From the NCBI GenBank assembly GCA_011525745.1, contig WYBU01000110.1, positions 1-37,579 of the forward strand: a stretch of 37,579 nt of DNA. The letters are read 5' to 3'. The notes under the pieces are model-generated. The model saw nothing but the letters and a program-made list of their open reading frames with translations. It was not told the DNA's origin and ran no database searches. This DNA comes from Planctomycetaceae bacterium. Its GTDB lineage: Bacteria; Planctomycetota; Phycisphaerae; UBA1845; UTPLA1. The stretch's first letter is position 1, and each line of letters opens with the position of its first letter. The translations under genes were made by a program, and so were the position numbers. This document shows, one piece after another, positions 8,264 to 16,422 of the stretch.

Positions 8264-9592
8264 CTACCGGCGAATCAGTTTCAGGCCGTCGAACTCGCCG
8301 CCCAGCACGGCGCGGGAATCGGTCTTGAGCCAGTCCGACAGCACGGACGCATACACCTGCCGGAAATCGATCTTCCATTTCAGGTCGCCGCGATCCAGGT
8401 CCGCCAGGCCGGGCGGTTCGCCGTGAAGTCCGGCGGCGACCGGAGCGCCCGCGAGGAACATCGGGGCCGCCGCGCCGTGATCGGTTCCGCCCGAGGCGTT
8501 CTCCGCCACGCGCCGGCCGAATTCGCTGAACGTCATGAGCAACACGCGGTCGAGGTGGCCGTTCTGGCGCAGATCGGCAAAGAATGTCGACAGCGCCGCG
8601 CCCAACTGCCGCATGAGGTTTTGATGCGTCCCGCGCTGATTGGCGTGCGTGTCGAAACCACCCATCGACGCGTAATAGACGCGCGTCGGCAGGCCCGCGG
8701 CGATCATCCGCGCCACCATGCGAAGCTGCTGCGACAGATCGGTCCGTCCCGGCCGTAGAAAGTCCAGCGGTCGCCGACGCTGCCGGCCCTCGCCCTCGCC
8801 CGCGGCCTTCTGAATCTGCTCGGCGCTGAGCCGGGCATCCATCGCCGTGCGTTGCAGGTAGTCGAGCATCGAGACCGGCTTGAGCGTGCCGTCCGGCAGG
8901 TGGCCGTCATCGGCACGCCTGTCCGGGCGGTTGAGCTTTGCGAACGCCTGCTCGGCGCCATCGTGACTTGGACCCGGTCGCCATGTGAGCTGATCGGGCG
9001 CAGCGAACGACACCGGTCGAAACCGGCCGCTGTGCAGGGCCAGCGGCGACTCGCTGGTCAGCGCGATGCCTCGCCGCGAATCCACCGGATCATTGCCCTT
9101 GCAGGTGCAGTCGAAGTAGCGGCCGAGCCAGCCGCTGTGCATGCGCTCTTCGGGATCGGCCGTCATCCAGATGTCGGTGCTCTTGAAATGTGAGCGGTCG
9201 GGATTGGGATAGCCGACGGACTGGACAATTGACAACAGGCCTTCATCGTAGAGTTCCTTCAGACCGGTCGCTTCCGGGTGAAGGCCCAGTTCGTCGGTCA
9301 GGCGCAGCGCCGCATCCCTGGGAATACCGAGCTGCGGGCGGGCGCGATAGTAGTCGTCGTTGCGCACCGGAATCACCGTGTTCAGCCCGTCGTTGCCGCC
9401 GGCAAGCTGCACCACGACGAGCACGCGCTCGGCCTTGACGCCCGGTTTGCCGCCGCTTTTGGGCACATCGGCCGGGCCGGCCAGCGCGCAAGCCGTGCGT
9501 TCGAGGAAGGCCGGGACGGTGGCCGCGCCGCCGAGCAGCGTCAGGCCGCGGTTGAGAAACGTTCGACGCGTGGCGAAGGTGATGTTGTTCAT
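8264..9592 (-). CDS. DUF1501 family protein with Tat signal (442 aa)
   Basis: DUF1501 proteins are exported, alkaline-phosphatase/sulfatase-fold-like proteins of unproven activity, common in planctomycetes and usually encoded beside DUF1800. The ATG at 9592 begins MNNITFATRRTFLNRG followed by a hydrophobic stretch ending in ACALA. This is a twin-arginine signal with R9/R10 and a probable lipo- or AxA-type cleavage. An upstream in-frame ATG at 9634 would bury the signal. Family segments include VQLAGGNDGLNTVIPV, GFDTHANQRGTHQNLM and LLMTFSEFGRRVAENASGGTDHGAA, with conserved His/Asp likely to bind metal. The protein lies downstream of and on the same strand as the DUF1800 gene. Confidence 0.92.
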   Translation of the reverse strand: MNNITFATRRTFLNRGLTLLGGAATVPAFLERTACALAGPADVPKSGGKPGVKAERVLVVVQLAGGNDGLNTVIPVRNDDYYRARPQLGIPRDAALRLTDELGLHPEATGLKELYDEGLLSIVQSVGYPNPDRSHFKSTDIWMTADPEERMHSGWLGRYFDCTCKGNDPVDSRRGIALTSESPLALHSGRFRPVSFAAPDQLTWRPGPSHDGAEQAFAKLNRPDRRADDGHLPDGTLKPVSMLDYLQRTAMDARLSAEQIQKAAGEGEGRQRRRPLDFLRPGRTDLSQQLRMVARMIAAGLPTRVYYASMGGFDTHANQRGTHQNLMRQLGAALSTFFADLRQNGHLDRVLLMTFSEFGRRVAENASGGTDHGAAAPMFLAGAPVAAGLHGEPPGLADLDRGDLKWKIDFRQVYASVLSDWLKTDSRAVLGGEFDGLKLIRR

Positions 9593-9744
9593 GATGAGTG
9601 CATCCTCGAAGTAACCGCCCGGCTGTTCGGCCATGCTGAGCCGCGTTGCTGTGTAGGCTCCAGTGGAGTCAATCGGTAGTCATTGCTGCGTTTGCTCACG
9701 GCGAACGCAACACGGGCTAAAAATCAGTGTCACGTGAGCTTCAA

Positions 9745-9813
9745 CATGGCCAAGCCCTCGCGAGATAAGTCCATTCGCATTGCCCGGCCTTCTCTCGCGA
9801 GGGCTTGACCATG
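9745..9813. repeat. 69-bp near-perfect palindrome between DUF1800 and DUF1501 genes
   Basis: The arm CATGGCCAAGCCCTCGCGAGA (9745-9765, 21 bp, quoted in part as CATGGCCAAGCCCTCGCGAG) pairs with 9793-9813 with one mismatch around a 27-bp loop. It belongs to the GTCAAGCCCTCGCG repeat family also found at 12238, 13148 and 30733. A strong hairpin in the presumed DUF1800-DUF1501 transcript could act as a partial terminator or RNA stabiliser. Confidence 0.75.
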
Positions 9814-9880
9814 CCACCCGCGAGAGCGTGCCCGACTTCTTGGCGCACGTCTCCAAAATCCTCGATCTTCCGATCTCAGT

Positions 9881-11497
9881 TCAGCCCAACTGATAGTCGG
9901 GCATGCTGAGAATCAGGTGGATCACGCCGCGAACGGCTTCGATCGTTTCCGGCGTGCCGGGTTCGAGTTTGCCGCCGACGCGCTTCAGTTCGTCGATGAG
10001 TACCTTCCGCCGCGAAGGCGATATCTTCCGCTGCAACAGCCGCTGCACGAAGTGATCGACAATCTTCTCCGGTCGCTCCAGTTTGTGCCGGCGCAGCAGC
10101 GGCGCCGGATCGAACGGCGGCTGATGGCGCAACAGCTCGGCCGGATCCATCATGTAGTCGCCCATCGCCGCCAGTTGGGGATCGATTTCCTGCATCTGGT
10201 TCATCATCTGCTCGGCATCCGCCAGGCGCCTGGTCAGCTCCTTCGGCCGCTGCGGGGTGCCGTAAACGACGTACGCCAGCAGGTTGTAACGGTTGAACAA
10301 TGAGGCGGTGTTGATCCATGTCAGCCCGCCGTCCCAGCCCTTGACGTTCGGCGGCTGAAACAACTCCTGTCCCATCATGCGCAGCGCGGAGGTCAGCGCC
10401 AGCGTGTCTTCGGGAACCACTTCGAGCATGCGAATCGTTCCGACCACCAAGTCAACAGGACACTTGACCTGTTGATGCATCACGTCCGCGGCGTAAAAGC
10501 CCTCGGAATGGAACATCGCCTTGAGCAGCGGCCTCAGCTCGTAATCTTCGGCGCGGAACAGCCGCGACAGCCGCTCGAGTTCGGCGGATGGGATTTCCGT
10601 TCCTGCGAAGTAGGTCCACAGCTTGCGAACGAGATGCTGTGAAGCCGCGGGCTGCTGAAAAATAATGGCGATGATCTCCTCGCCGTCGAAATTGCCGCTG
10701 CGTCCCATGAAGGTCTTTGCGCCGAAATCATGCTGCCGGGCGGCGAAGAAAAACCCTCCGTCCTGCGGGTTGATGGTCCAGCCCGTAAAGGCTCGAGCGG
10801 CCTCCTTGATATCCTGTTCCGTGTAATGACCGGCGCCGAGGGTAAACAGCTCCAGCAGCTCGCGCGCGAAGTTCTCGTTGGGCTTCTGTTTTCGATTCTG
10901 GGCATTATTGAGATACAGCAGCATGGCCGTGTCGCGGCTGATTTCAAGCGTCAGATCGCAGAAGTTCCCGACGGCCATTCGGCGAAAGAGCTGATTCTGA
11001 CCATACAGCGGCCGAGCGGCATTCACCTCTCGAAAGCCGCTTGTGAAGTGGCCGTGCCAGAACAGGACCATCTTCTCTTCCAGCGGCCTGGGTGTGGCGA
11101 TCATGCGCTCGATCCACCAGCCGCTGATTTCGCGGAACGCCAACTGGCTCAGCATTCGGAATCGTACCAGCAGTTGACGGCGTTCTTCCTCATCCAGGTC
11201 GGCACGCCCGATGCGCGGCCGCACCACGGGCGCCGCGGCGATTTTTGGCTCCGGCATCTCGAACGGGATGGATTCGTAATCGACCAAATACTCGACGGCC
11301 CGGTCACGGCCAAGCGATGCAAGATATTTGACCTGCTCCGGCGTGCCGCCGAAACCCGCGCGGCGCAGCAGGTGCGCGGCGCGTTCTTCGTTCCACTCCG
11401 CTGAAGCCGCGCTGGAGGCGTTCTTTTCGACCGCTGGATCGGCAGGCGGAACGCCGGTGCCGAAGAGCATTGCCAGCAATAAGGTTATTAGTGACAT
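9881..11497 (-). CDS. DUF1800 family secreted protein (538 aa)
   Basis: DUF1800 proteins are exported proteins of unknown biochemical role that co-occur with DUF1501, often in planctomycete gene pairs. The hallmark WNEERAAHLLRRAGFGGTPEQV lies at about residues 35-56. Typical downstream blocks are MVLFWHGHFTSG, NENFARELLELFTLG, YTEQDIKEAARAFTGW and PPNVKGWDGG. A signal peptide is visible (MSLITLLLAMLFGTGVPPAD). The length is normal. Transcription is leftward with the DUF1501 gene, 289 bp downstream after a palindrome, and divergent from coaD. Confidence 0.93.
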   Translation of the reverse strand: MSLITLLLAMLFGTGVPPADPAVEKNASSAASAEWNEERAAHLLRRAGFGGTPEQVKYLASLGRDRAVEYLVDYESIPFEMPEPKIAAAPVVRPRIGRADLDEEERRQLLVRFRMLSQLAFREISGWWIERMIATPRPLEEKMVLFWHGHFTSGFREVNAARPLYGQNQLFRRMAVGNFCDLTLEISRDTAMLLYLNNAQNRKQKPNENFARELLELFTLGAGHYTEQDIKEAARAFTGWTINPQDGGFFFAARQHDFGAKTFMGRSGNFDGEEIIAIIFQQPAASQHLVRKLWTYFAGTEIPSAELERLSRLFRAEDYELRPLLKAMFHSEGFYAADVMHQQVKCPVDLVVGTIRMLEVVPEDTLALTSALRMMGQELFQPPNVKGWDGGLTWINTASLFNRYNLLAYVVYGTPQRPKELTRRLADAEQMMNQMQEIDPQLAAMGDYMMDPAELLRHQPPFDPAPLLRRHKLERPEKIVDHFVQRLLQRKISPSRRKVLIDELKRVGGKLEPGTPETIEAVRGVIHLILSMPDYQLG

Positions 11498-11643
11498 GGT
11501 TTACGGGCCCTCAAACTACAGGAATCCCCGGATTCGGCCGGCCGGCACGGGGTACGATGGGCAAAACGCCGCCATTGCGTGGATATTACCGCGCGGGCGG
11601 CGGCTATCGACAATCGGCCGGCCGCCACGGAGAATGACGGGTC

Positions 11644-12192
11644 ATGGGCAAACAGCGACTCGGGCCGAACATCGCCGTGTTTCCGGGCACGTTTGATCCG
11701 CCGACAAACGGCCATATCGACATCATTCAGCGCGGGCGACTGCTTTTCGACGAGCTGATCGTGGCGGTGCTTCAGAACCCCGAGAAAGAGCCGCTGTTTA
11801 CAACCGAGGACCGGCTCGAGATGCTGCGCGAGCTGTTCCACGACATGCCCAACGTGAAGGTGGCGGCGTTCGACGGACTGACGATGGACTTCGCGCGGAA
11901 GTGCGGCGCGCGGGCAATTCTACGCGGCATCCGAGACGGCGCCGACCTGCGGTTCGAGATGCAGCTTGCCAATGCCAATCTGATGGTCGGCGAGGTCGAG
12001 ACGGTCTTTCTACTGGCCAATGACGAATACATTCTGACGAGCAGCACCCTGATCAAGCAGATCGTCGAGATGGGCGGTTGGGACAAGCGGCGGCTGCTGC
12101 GGCTGGTGCCGCCCAACGTGGCGGCGCGGCTGCGCGAACGGCTGGTGCGGAATGGACGACGGGCGCGCAATGCCGGCGCTACGAAGCGCTGA
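11644..12192 (+). CDS. coaD: Phosphopantetheine adenylyltransferase
   Basis: Transfers AMP from ATP to 4'-phosphopantetheine, the penultimate step of coenzyme A synthesis in the cytoplasm. The nucleotidyltransferase signature GTFDPPTNGHIDII is at residues 15-28 (TxGH at 21-24), and the second motif is TSSTLIKQIVEMGG. RGIRDGADLRFEMQLANAN is a family block. The 182-aa length is slightly longer than usual because of an Arg-rich tail. The start follows GGAG at longer than ideal spacing. The gene supplies the pathway that charges acyl carrier proteins such as those at 20 kb, but the housekeeping role is enough to explain it. Confidence 0.95.
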   Translation: MGKQRLGPNIAVFPGTFDPPTNGHIDIIQRGRLLFDELIVAVLQNPEKEPLFTTEDRLEMLRELFHDMPNVKVAAFDGLTMDFARKCGARAILRGIRDGADLRFEMQLANANLMVGEVETVFLLANDEYILTSSTLIKQIVEMGGWDKRRLLRLVPPNVAARLRERLVRNGRRARNAGATKR

Positions 12193-12237
12193 TGAATCGT
12201 CCGGAATGAAACGACTGAAATTCGCCGGGGCGGCGCG

Positions 12238-12322
12238 GTCAAGCCTTCGCGCGAGGCGCTTGAGCGGTTCGGGTTCTACGGGCGTCCCGCCCGTCGGTCA
12301 AACCCCCGCGGGGGCTTGGCCG
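12238..12322. repeat. Palindromic repeat element, GTCAAGCC...GGCTTGGCC family
   Basis: The left arm GTCAAGCCTTCGCGCGAGG and right arm CGCGGGGGCTTGGCC enclose a small perfect hairpin ACGGGCG-TCC-CGCCCGT. The same layout, including that inner hairpin, is seen at 13148-13246. Non-coding. Confidence 0.6.
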
Positions 12323-12392
12323 TTTTGACCGCCAGGGGGACATCTCAGCGTGGCCCGGGCTTTCAGCCCGTGTTGAAGCGAGGGGAAGTGCC

Positions 12393-13127
12393 ATGAATGA
12401 ATCGCAGGCGATTCAAGAGTCGCCAATGGCCGGCGACCGGATGAGCTTCGGGCCTCTCGTCAGTCATGCGCGCAGGTTGTTGTCGCTGCCCGATTCATCG
12501 GGGGCGCTCGACACGGCGTTCTTCGATCGCGCCCTGCGGCTGGCGGGTCTGGTGGACGAACTGTCCGTGCAACCGGAGTTGAGCGGGGTGCGCTGGAACA
12601 GCCGCGCGACGCAAGCGGCGGCTTTGTTCTGCGAATACGGGCGGGCGTGCGCGGCGCGCGAATCGCGAATTCCGTTCGAGGCGTTGCTGTTGGCCCCGTA
12701 TGACGAAGGAACCCGGGAGGCGTGCGTGGATGCGCTGATGGCGGCGCCGTTGTCGGCCGCCGACGGCGACGACACGCGTGAGTCAGCGGCGCGGGCATTG
12801 CGCGAATGGAACCGCCCGGCCACGACGTCGATCGAGGCGCAGGTGCTGACGGAGGCGATTCACCTGGACGACCTGGGGCCTCTATGGGCCTGGTGGCAGG
12901 CGCGTGCCGCGGCATCGGCGGGCGCGTCGGCGCGGCAGTGTCTGGACCTGTGGCGGTCGCGTTCGGCGTACGGCTACTGGACACGTCGGATTGAGGACGG
13001 CCTGCGGTTTGAGTGGAGCCGCCGATTGGCCCGGCGGCGCATTGCGGCGATTCAGGTGTTTCTCGAAGCGCTGTCCGATCAGATCGAGCCAGCCGGCGTG
13101 AGGTATGCCGACAACGTGCGCGGGTGA
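12393..13127 (+). CDS. Hypothetical protein (244 aa)
   Basis: The ATG at 12393 has an AGGGG ribosome-binding site 9 bases upstream. The protein is soluble, Ala/Arg-rich and largely helical. The C-terminal third (residues about 145-235) contains EAQVLTEAIHLDDLGPLW, then RSRSAYGYWTRRIEDGLRFE and RRLARRRIAAIQVFLEAL. This helix-loop pattern is reminiscent of HD-domain phosphohydrolase-like folds, but no HD metal dyad is seen, so I do not assign that function. It stands between coaD and a convergent membrane-protein gene, with palindromic repeats on both sides. Confidence 0.7.
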   Translation: MNESQAIQESPMAGDRMSFGPLVSHARRLLSLPDSSGALDTAFFDRALRLAGLVDELSVQPELSGVRWNSRATQAAALFCEYGRACAARESRIPFEALLLAPYDEGTREACVDALMAAPLSAADGDDTRESAARALREWNRPATTSIEAQVLTEAIHLDDLGPLWAWWQARAAASAGASARQCLDLWRSRSAYGYWTRRIEDGLRFEWSRRLARRRIAAIQVFLEALSDQIEPAGVRYADNVRG

Positions 13128-13147
13128 CGTGCGGACCGGGCGTAGTT

Positions 13148-13246
13148 TGTTCAAGCCCTCTCGCGAATTGGGCCTCTCCGGATGGGGTGTTACGGGCGTC
13201 CCGCCCGTTCTGCGGCGCGCTGGCGAGCGAGAGCCTGGCCATGTTC
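13148..13246. repeat. Palindromic repeat element between convergent genes
   Basis: The left part TGTTCAAGCCCTCTCGCG (13148-13165) is opposed by GGCGAGCGAGAGCCTGGCCA (13222 onward). The inner hairpin ACGGGCG-TCC-CGCCCGT is near 13192-13208. It shares arms and core with the element at 12238-12322 and lies between two convergent stop codons. Confidence 0.6.
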
Positions 13247-13260
13247 AACGCGTGTCGACC

Positions 13261-14139
13261 TTACGGTACATATGCACCCGGTGTCTCCGCGCCCGCATAC
13301 GCCAGCGCCACTGCCGCGCCGCAGAGAAGCACCGTCGGCCCGTGTCGAATCAGCGCGCGAATCGCCGCCCGCGACTCGTGCACGCGCCGCGTTTCGGCGA
13401 ACACCGCCGCAACCGGCGCCGCGCCCAGAAGCATCAGTGGGGGAATCGTCGTTTCTGAGTAATAATGTCCGCAGATGGCCAGTCCGGTCAGCCCGCACGC
13501 CACCGTGCGGACCGCCGCACGCGGGCAGGGCAACGCGCAAACGAGCCGCGAAACGAGCACAAGGCCGATCAGCGAAAACGCGATCGCGGCCGCCAGTTCG
13601 GCCAATACCACGCTGCCGGTCAATCCGAGCACGCCGCTCGTCGCCATCGCCGCCACTGCTGCGGGGCCGCGGTCGGCGAACGAAGCGTCGTCGCGCCGGC
13701 GATATTCCCACAATGCCAGGACGATGAACATCGCCAACACGAGCACGGACAAGTGAATCGCGCTTTCATTTCGGCTCCACACGTCGATCACGTACGGTCG
13801 GGCCAGCAGGGCGACCGGAATGGCCACGGCGAGGAAAAGGCGCGTGGCTCCGCGAGACCACGAGAAACCGCGCGCGTTCGCTTCCCACAGGCCCGTCGCC
13901 GCGGCCGCCGCCACGATGTATGGAAACCACTGCCATGCCTCCAGCGGAGGGAATTGTCCCGGCCAGCCGTGACGGCCGACGTGGGCGACGACGCATCCTC
14001 CGGCGAACAGCAGCGGCAGTACTCGCGGAAGGACGTTTTTCGCGACGCGCTGTGATGCAAAGGTCAACAAGACCGCCGTAAGCGCGGGGGCCGCGAGCGG
14101 AAGAATGACGACAAATAGCAGCAGATCGGCCGTGAGCAT
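13261..14139 (-). CDS. Multi-pass membrane protein of unknown function (292 aa)
   Basis: The N-terminus LLLFVVILPLAAPALTAVLL is a clear membrane helix. About six to seven further hydrophobic segments follow, for example LFLAVAIPVALLARPYVI, LSVLVLAMFIVLALWEY, IAFSLIGLVLVSRLVCAL and TVLLCGAAVALAYAG. Short Arg-rich loops lie between them. There are no charged residues inside the membrane segments that suggest a transporter family, and no known motif. No convincing ribosome-binding site precedes the ATG at 14139. It is divergent from the pfa-like cluster with a 337-bp gap, so a role with that cluster is possible but unsupported. Confidence 0.7.
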   Translation of the reverse strand: MLTADLLLFVVILPLAAPALTAVLLTFASQRVAKNVLPRVLPLLFAGGCVVAHVGRHGWPGQFPPLEAWQWFPYIVAAAAATGLWEANARGFSWSRGATRLFLAVAIPVALLARPYVIDVWSRNESAIHLSVLVLAMFIVLALWEYRRRDDASFADRGPAAVAAMATSGVLGLTGSVVLAELAAAIAFSLIGLVLVSRLVCALPCPRAAVRTVACGLTGLAICGHYYSETTIPPLMLLGAAPVAAVFAETRRVHESRAAIRALIRHGPTVLLCGAAVALAYAGAETPGAYVP

Positions 14140-14172
14140 GGGGCGTCATGATAAGCGGCCCATGCGCATGAA

Positions 14173-14318
14173 CCGAACCGCGACCGTGAGGGATCGGCGG
14201 GAAACGACTCGGTGGCGGCGCCCGCCGCGATTGCGCGTTTGCGTCGCGTTGCTCGAATTCCGTTGTCGACGGCGCCGTCGTTGGGTGTTCCCTCGCTCCC
14301 TCACGGTCGCGGTTCGGG
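14173..14318. repeat. Inverted-repeat element (CCGAACCGCGACCGTGAGGGA arms) upstream of the pfa-like cluster
   Basis: The left arm, about 14173-14193, reads CGAACCGCGACCGTGAGGGA. The right arm, 14296-14318, is its reverse complement (TCCCTCACGGTCGCGGTTCG). The arms are about 20 bp and almost perfect, and the element is about 146 bp, nearly the same size as the one at 6806-6957. The interior has no gene. The remaining gap to 14476 shows nothing recognisable except a possible short stem at 14350-14370 (GGGCCGGCTTCCGGCCCG). Confidence 0.75.
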
Positions 14319-14476
14319 TCACGACGCCCGCCGGTCCTCCAGAATGACGCGGGCCGGCTTCCGGCCCGCGCGGTGCGACGCAAGGACGACTCGCGACGGG
14401 AATCGCGATATCATTGCGAATTCCGCGCGCGGGTGTTCCTGCGCGCTTACGAACACGGTCCCTCGGGCGTTGTTGA

Positions 14477-16153
14477 ATGAACGAGACTCTTTCGATCGAC
14501 GCTTACTCGCCGGTCGCGACATTCAGCGGCACGTGGCTGCCGGATGAATCCGCCCCGCGCACCGATTCGGCAGCGATGGCCGATGCGCTGGCACGCTGGG
14601 ACCGGCCGGTTTACGTCGTGGATTTCGACGGTGCGATCGGTGTCGCGCAGGACGGCGCCGCGCAACTCGGCAACGTCGCGGCCGGCGAGCGCCGCGCCGG
14701 CCATCGGCTCATGGCTCTCGTTCCGGCCTTGCGCCCCGAGCAACTGGGCGATTCCGAATTTCGCGAAACCCACCGAGTGCGTTTCGCCTATGTCGCGGGT
14801 GAAATGGCCAACGGCATCGGTTCGGCCGAGATGGTCGAGGCGATGGCGCGGGCCGGGATGCTCGGGTTCTTCGGCGCGGCCGGTTTGCCGATCGAGCGCG
14901 TCGACGCGGCCATCGAGCGGATTCGCAACACCGTCGGCGATCGAACGTTCGGCTTCAACCTGATCCACAGTCCCAGCGAGCCGGACCTCGAGGCAGCCGT
15001 CGCCGATCTTTACCTGCGCCGCGGCGTGCGCCTCGTCAGCGCCTCGGCCTATCTGGACCTGACGCTTCCGCTGGTGCGCTATCGCGTCAGCGGCATTAGG
15101 CGCGAGCGCGACGGCGCCGTGGTTGCGCCGAACCGCGTCATGGCCAAGGTGTCGCGCGTCGAAGTGGCGAGAAAGTTTCTATCGCCGCCGCCGGCGAAGT
15201 TCCTCGAAGCGCTCGTGCAGCGCGGCGACATCACCGCCGAGCAGGCGCGCTGGGCCGAGTGCATTCCGATGGCCGACGATCTGACGGCCGAGGCCGACTC
15301 CGGCGGTCATACCGACAACCGGCCGCTGGTGGCGCTGCTCCCGACGATGATCGCCCTGCGCGACGAGTTGCAGGCGCGGTTCTGTTTCGCGCGGCCGGTT
15401 CGCATCGGCGCGGCAGGCGGCATTTCAACGCCGGCTTCCGCGGCGGCGGCGTTTGCGATGGGCGCGGCGTACGTGGTGACCGGCTCGGTGAATCAGTCCT
15501 GCGTCGAAGCGGGCACGTCGGCGGCGGTCAAGGAAATGCTGGCGAAGGCCGGACAGGCCGACGTCATTATGGCGCCGGCGGCGGACATGTTCGAGATGGG
15601 CGTCAAGGTACAGGTGCTGAAGTGGGGAACGATGTTCGCGGTCCGCGGGCAGAAGCTGTACGAGTTGTACCGAGCGTTTGAGCGGCTGGAAGACGTCCCG
15701 CCGGCGCAGCGGTCGATGCTGGAGAAGGACTATTTCCGATGCTCGCTTGAAGAAGCGTGGGCATCGACGCGAGCATTCTTCGAGCGGCGCGATCCGCGAC
15801 AGATCGAACGCGCCGATCGCGATCCGAAACACAAGATGGCGCTGGTGTTCCGGGCCTATCTCGGGCAGGCGTCGAAGTGGGCCATTCAGGGCGAGTCATC
15901 GCGCCGGCCGGACTACCAGGTCTGGTGCGGCCCGGCAATGGGCGCGTTCAACGAGTGGGTGCGCGGTACGGTTCTGGAGCGACCGGAACAGCGCGGCGTG
16001 GTCACCGTCGCGCTCAACATCATGGCCGGCGCGGCCGTCGGACTGCGGGCCGCCTGGCTTCGATCACAAGGCGTGCACGTTCCCCCCGATGCCGCGCGCT
16101 TTGCCCCACGCTCACCCGAGGAACTGGGACTATCTCTCGCCGCGTCCGACTGA
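14477..16153 (+). CDS. pfaD: PfaD-like FMN-dependent trans-acting enoyl reductase (558 aa)
   Basis: PfaD is a TIM-barrel flavoprotein of the nitronate monooxygenase/FabK class. It reduces selected enoyl-ACP intermediates during Pfa-type synthesis, acting in trans on the megasynthases. Seen here: VRFAYVAGEMANGIGS and the early barrel strands, NLIHSPSEPDLE, the family signature EADSGGHTDNRPL with His278, and the flavin-phosphate region RIGAAGGISTPASAAAAF followed by GAAYVVTGSVNQ. The C-terminal half (DMFEMGVKVQVLKWGTMFAVR, YELYRAFERLEDVPP) is characteristic of PfaD and absent from ordinary FabK. The length (558 aa) fits PfaD. No good ribosome-binding site precedes the ATG. Here it is the first gene of the cluster, 269 bp before the PfaA-like gene, whereas in marine Shewanella-type clusters it comes last. 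Confidence 0.92.
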   Translation: MNETLSIDAYSPVATFSGTWLPDESAPRTDSAAMADALARWDRPVYVVDFDGAIGVAQDGAAQLGNVAAGERRAGHRLMALVPALRPEQLGDSEFRETHRVRFAYVAGEMANGIGSAEMVEAMARAGMLGFFGAAGLPIERVDAAIERIRNTVGDRTFGFNLIHSPSEPDLEAAVADLYLRRGVRLVSASAYLDLTLPLVRYRVSGIRRERDGAVVAPNRVMAKVSRVEVARKFLSPPPAKFLEALVQRGDITAEQARWAECIPMADDLTAEADSGGHTDNRPLVALLPTMIALRDELQARFCFARPVRIGAAGGISTPASAAAAFAMGAAYVVTGSVNQSCVEAGTSAAVKEMLAKAGQADVIMAPAADMFEMGVKVQVLKWGTMFAVRGQKLYELYRAFERLEDVPPAQRSMLEKDYFRCSLEEAWASTRAFFERRDPRQIERADRDPKHKMALVFRAYLGQASKWAIQGESSRRPDYQVWCGPAMGAFNEWVRGTVLERPEQRGVVTVALNIMAGAAVGLRAAWLRSQGVHVPPDAARFAPRSPEELGLSLAASD

Positions 16154-16422
16154 TGCGAAGTCCGCGTGGACAGTGCATGCGACCAAAGCGCGAGTCTTTA
16201 CACTGCGCCGTTTGTGCCTTTGCGTGAAATACACTTGATCGCCAGGCGGAGAATTCGTCCGATAAAAACACTTTACCTGATGGTGTGTGTGGCTTTTGAT
16301 TATCAGTGGGCCATCCGCCTCGTGCCCGCTCACTCTTCGGATATACTACCTGCCCTTGCGGGATCCGACGTCGCGGTCGTCGTCGGAGGTGGAAGGTCCC
16401 TGCCCGCAGCAACCGGGTGCTT
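16154..16422 (+). other. Leader region of the pfaA-like gene
   Basis: This 269-bp gap is noticeably AT-richer near 16250-16310 than its surroundings. It contains TATACT at 16342-16347 in the context TCGGATATACT, similar to the TCGGATATAAT of the rpmE promoter, but no convincing -35 box. GGAGG at 16385-16389 lies too far from the chosen start to be its ribosome-binding site. A promoter for the megasynthases may lie here. Confidence 0.3.

Noticed and set aside
9729..9738. Possible additional parS site at the GTCACGTGAG in the DUF1800-DUF1501 gap
   Set aside because: Only the 8-bp TCACGTGA core matches; the outer bases required by ParB are absent.
12236..12330. Possible tRNA or riboswitch in the structured gap after coaD
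   Set aside because: The structure is fully explained by the repeat-family palindrome; no T-arm, anticodon or riboswitch core was found.
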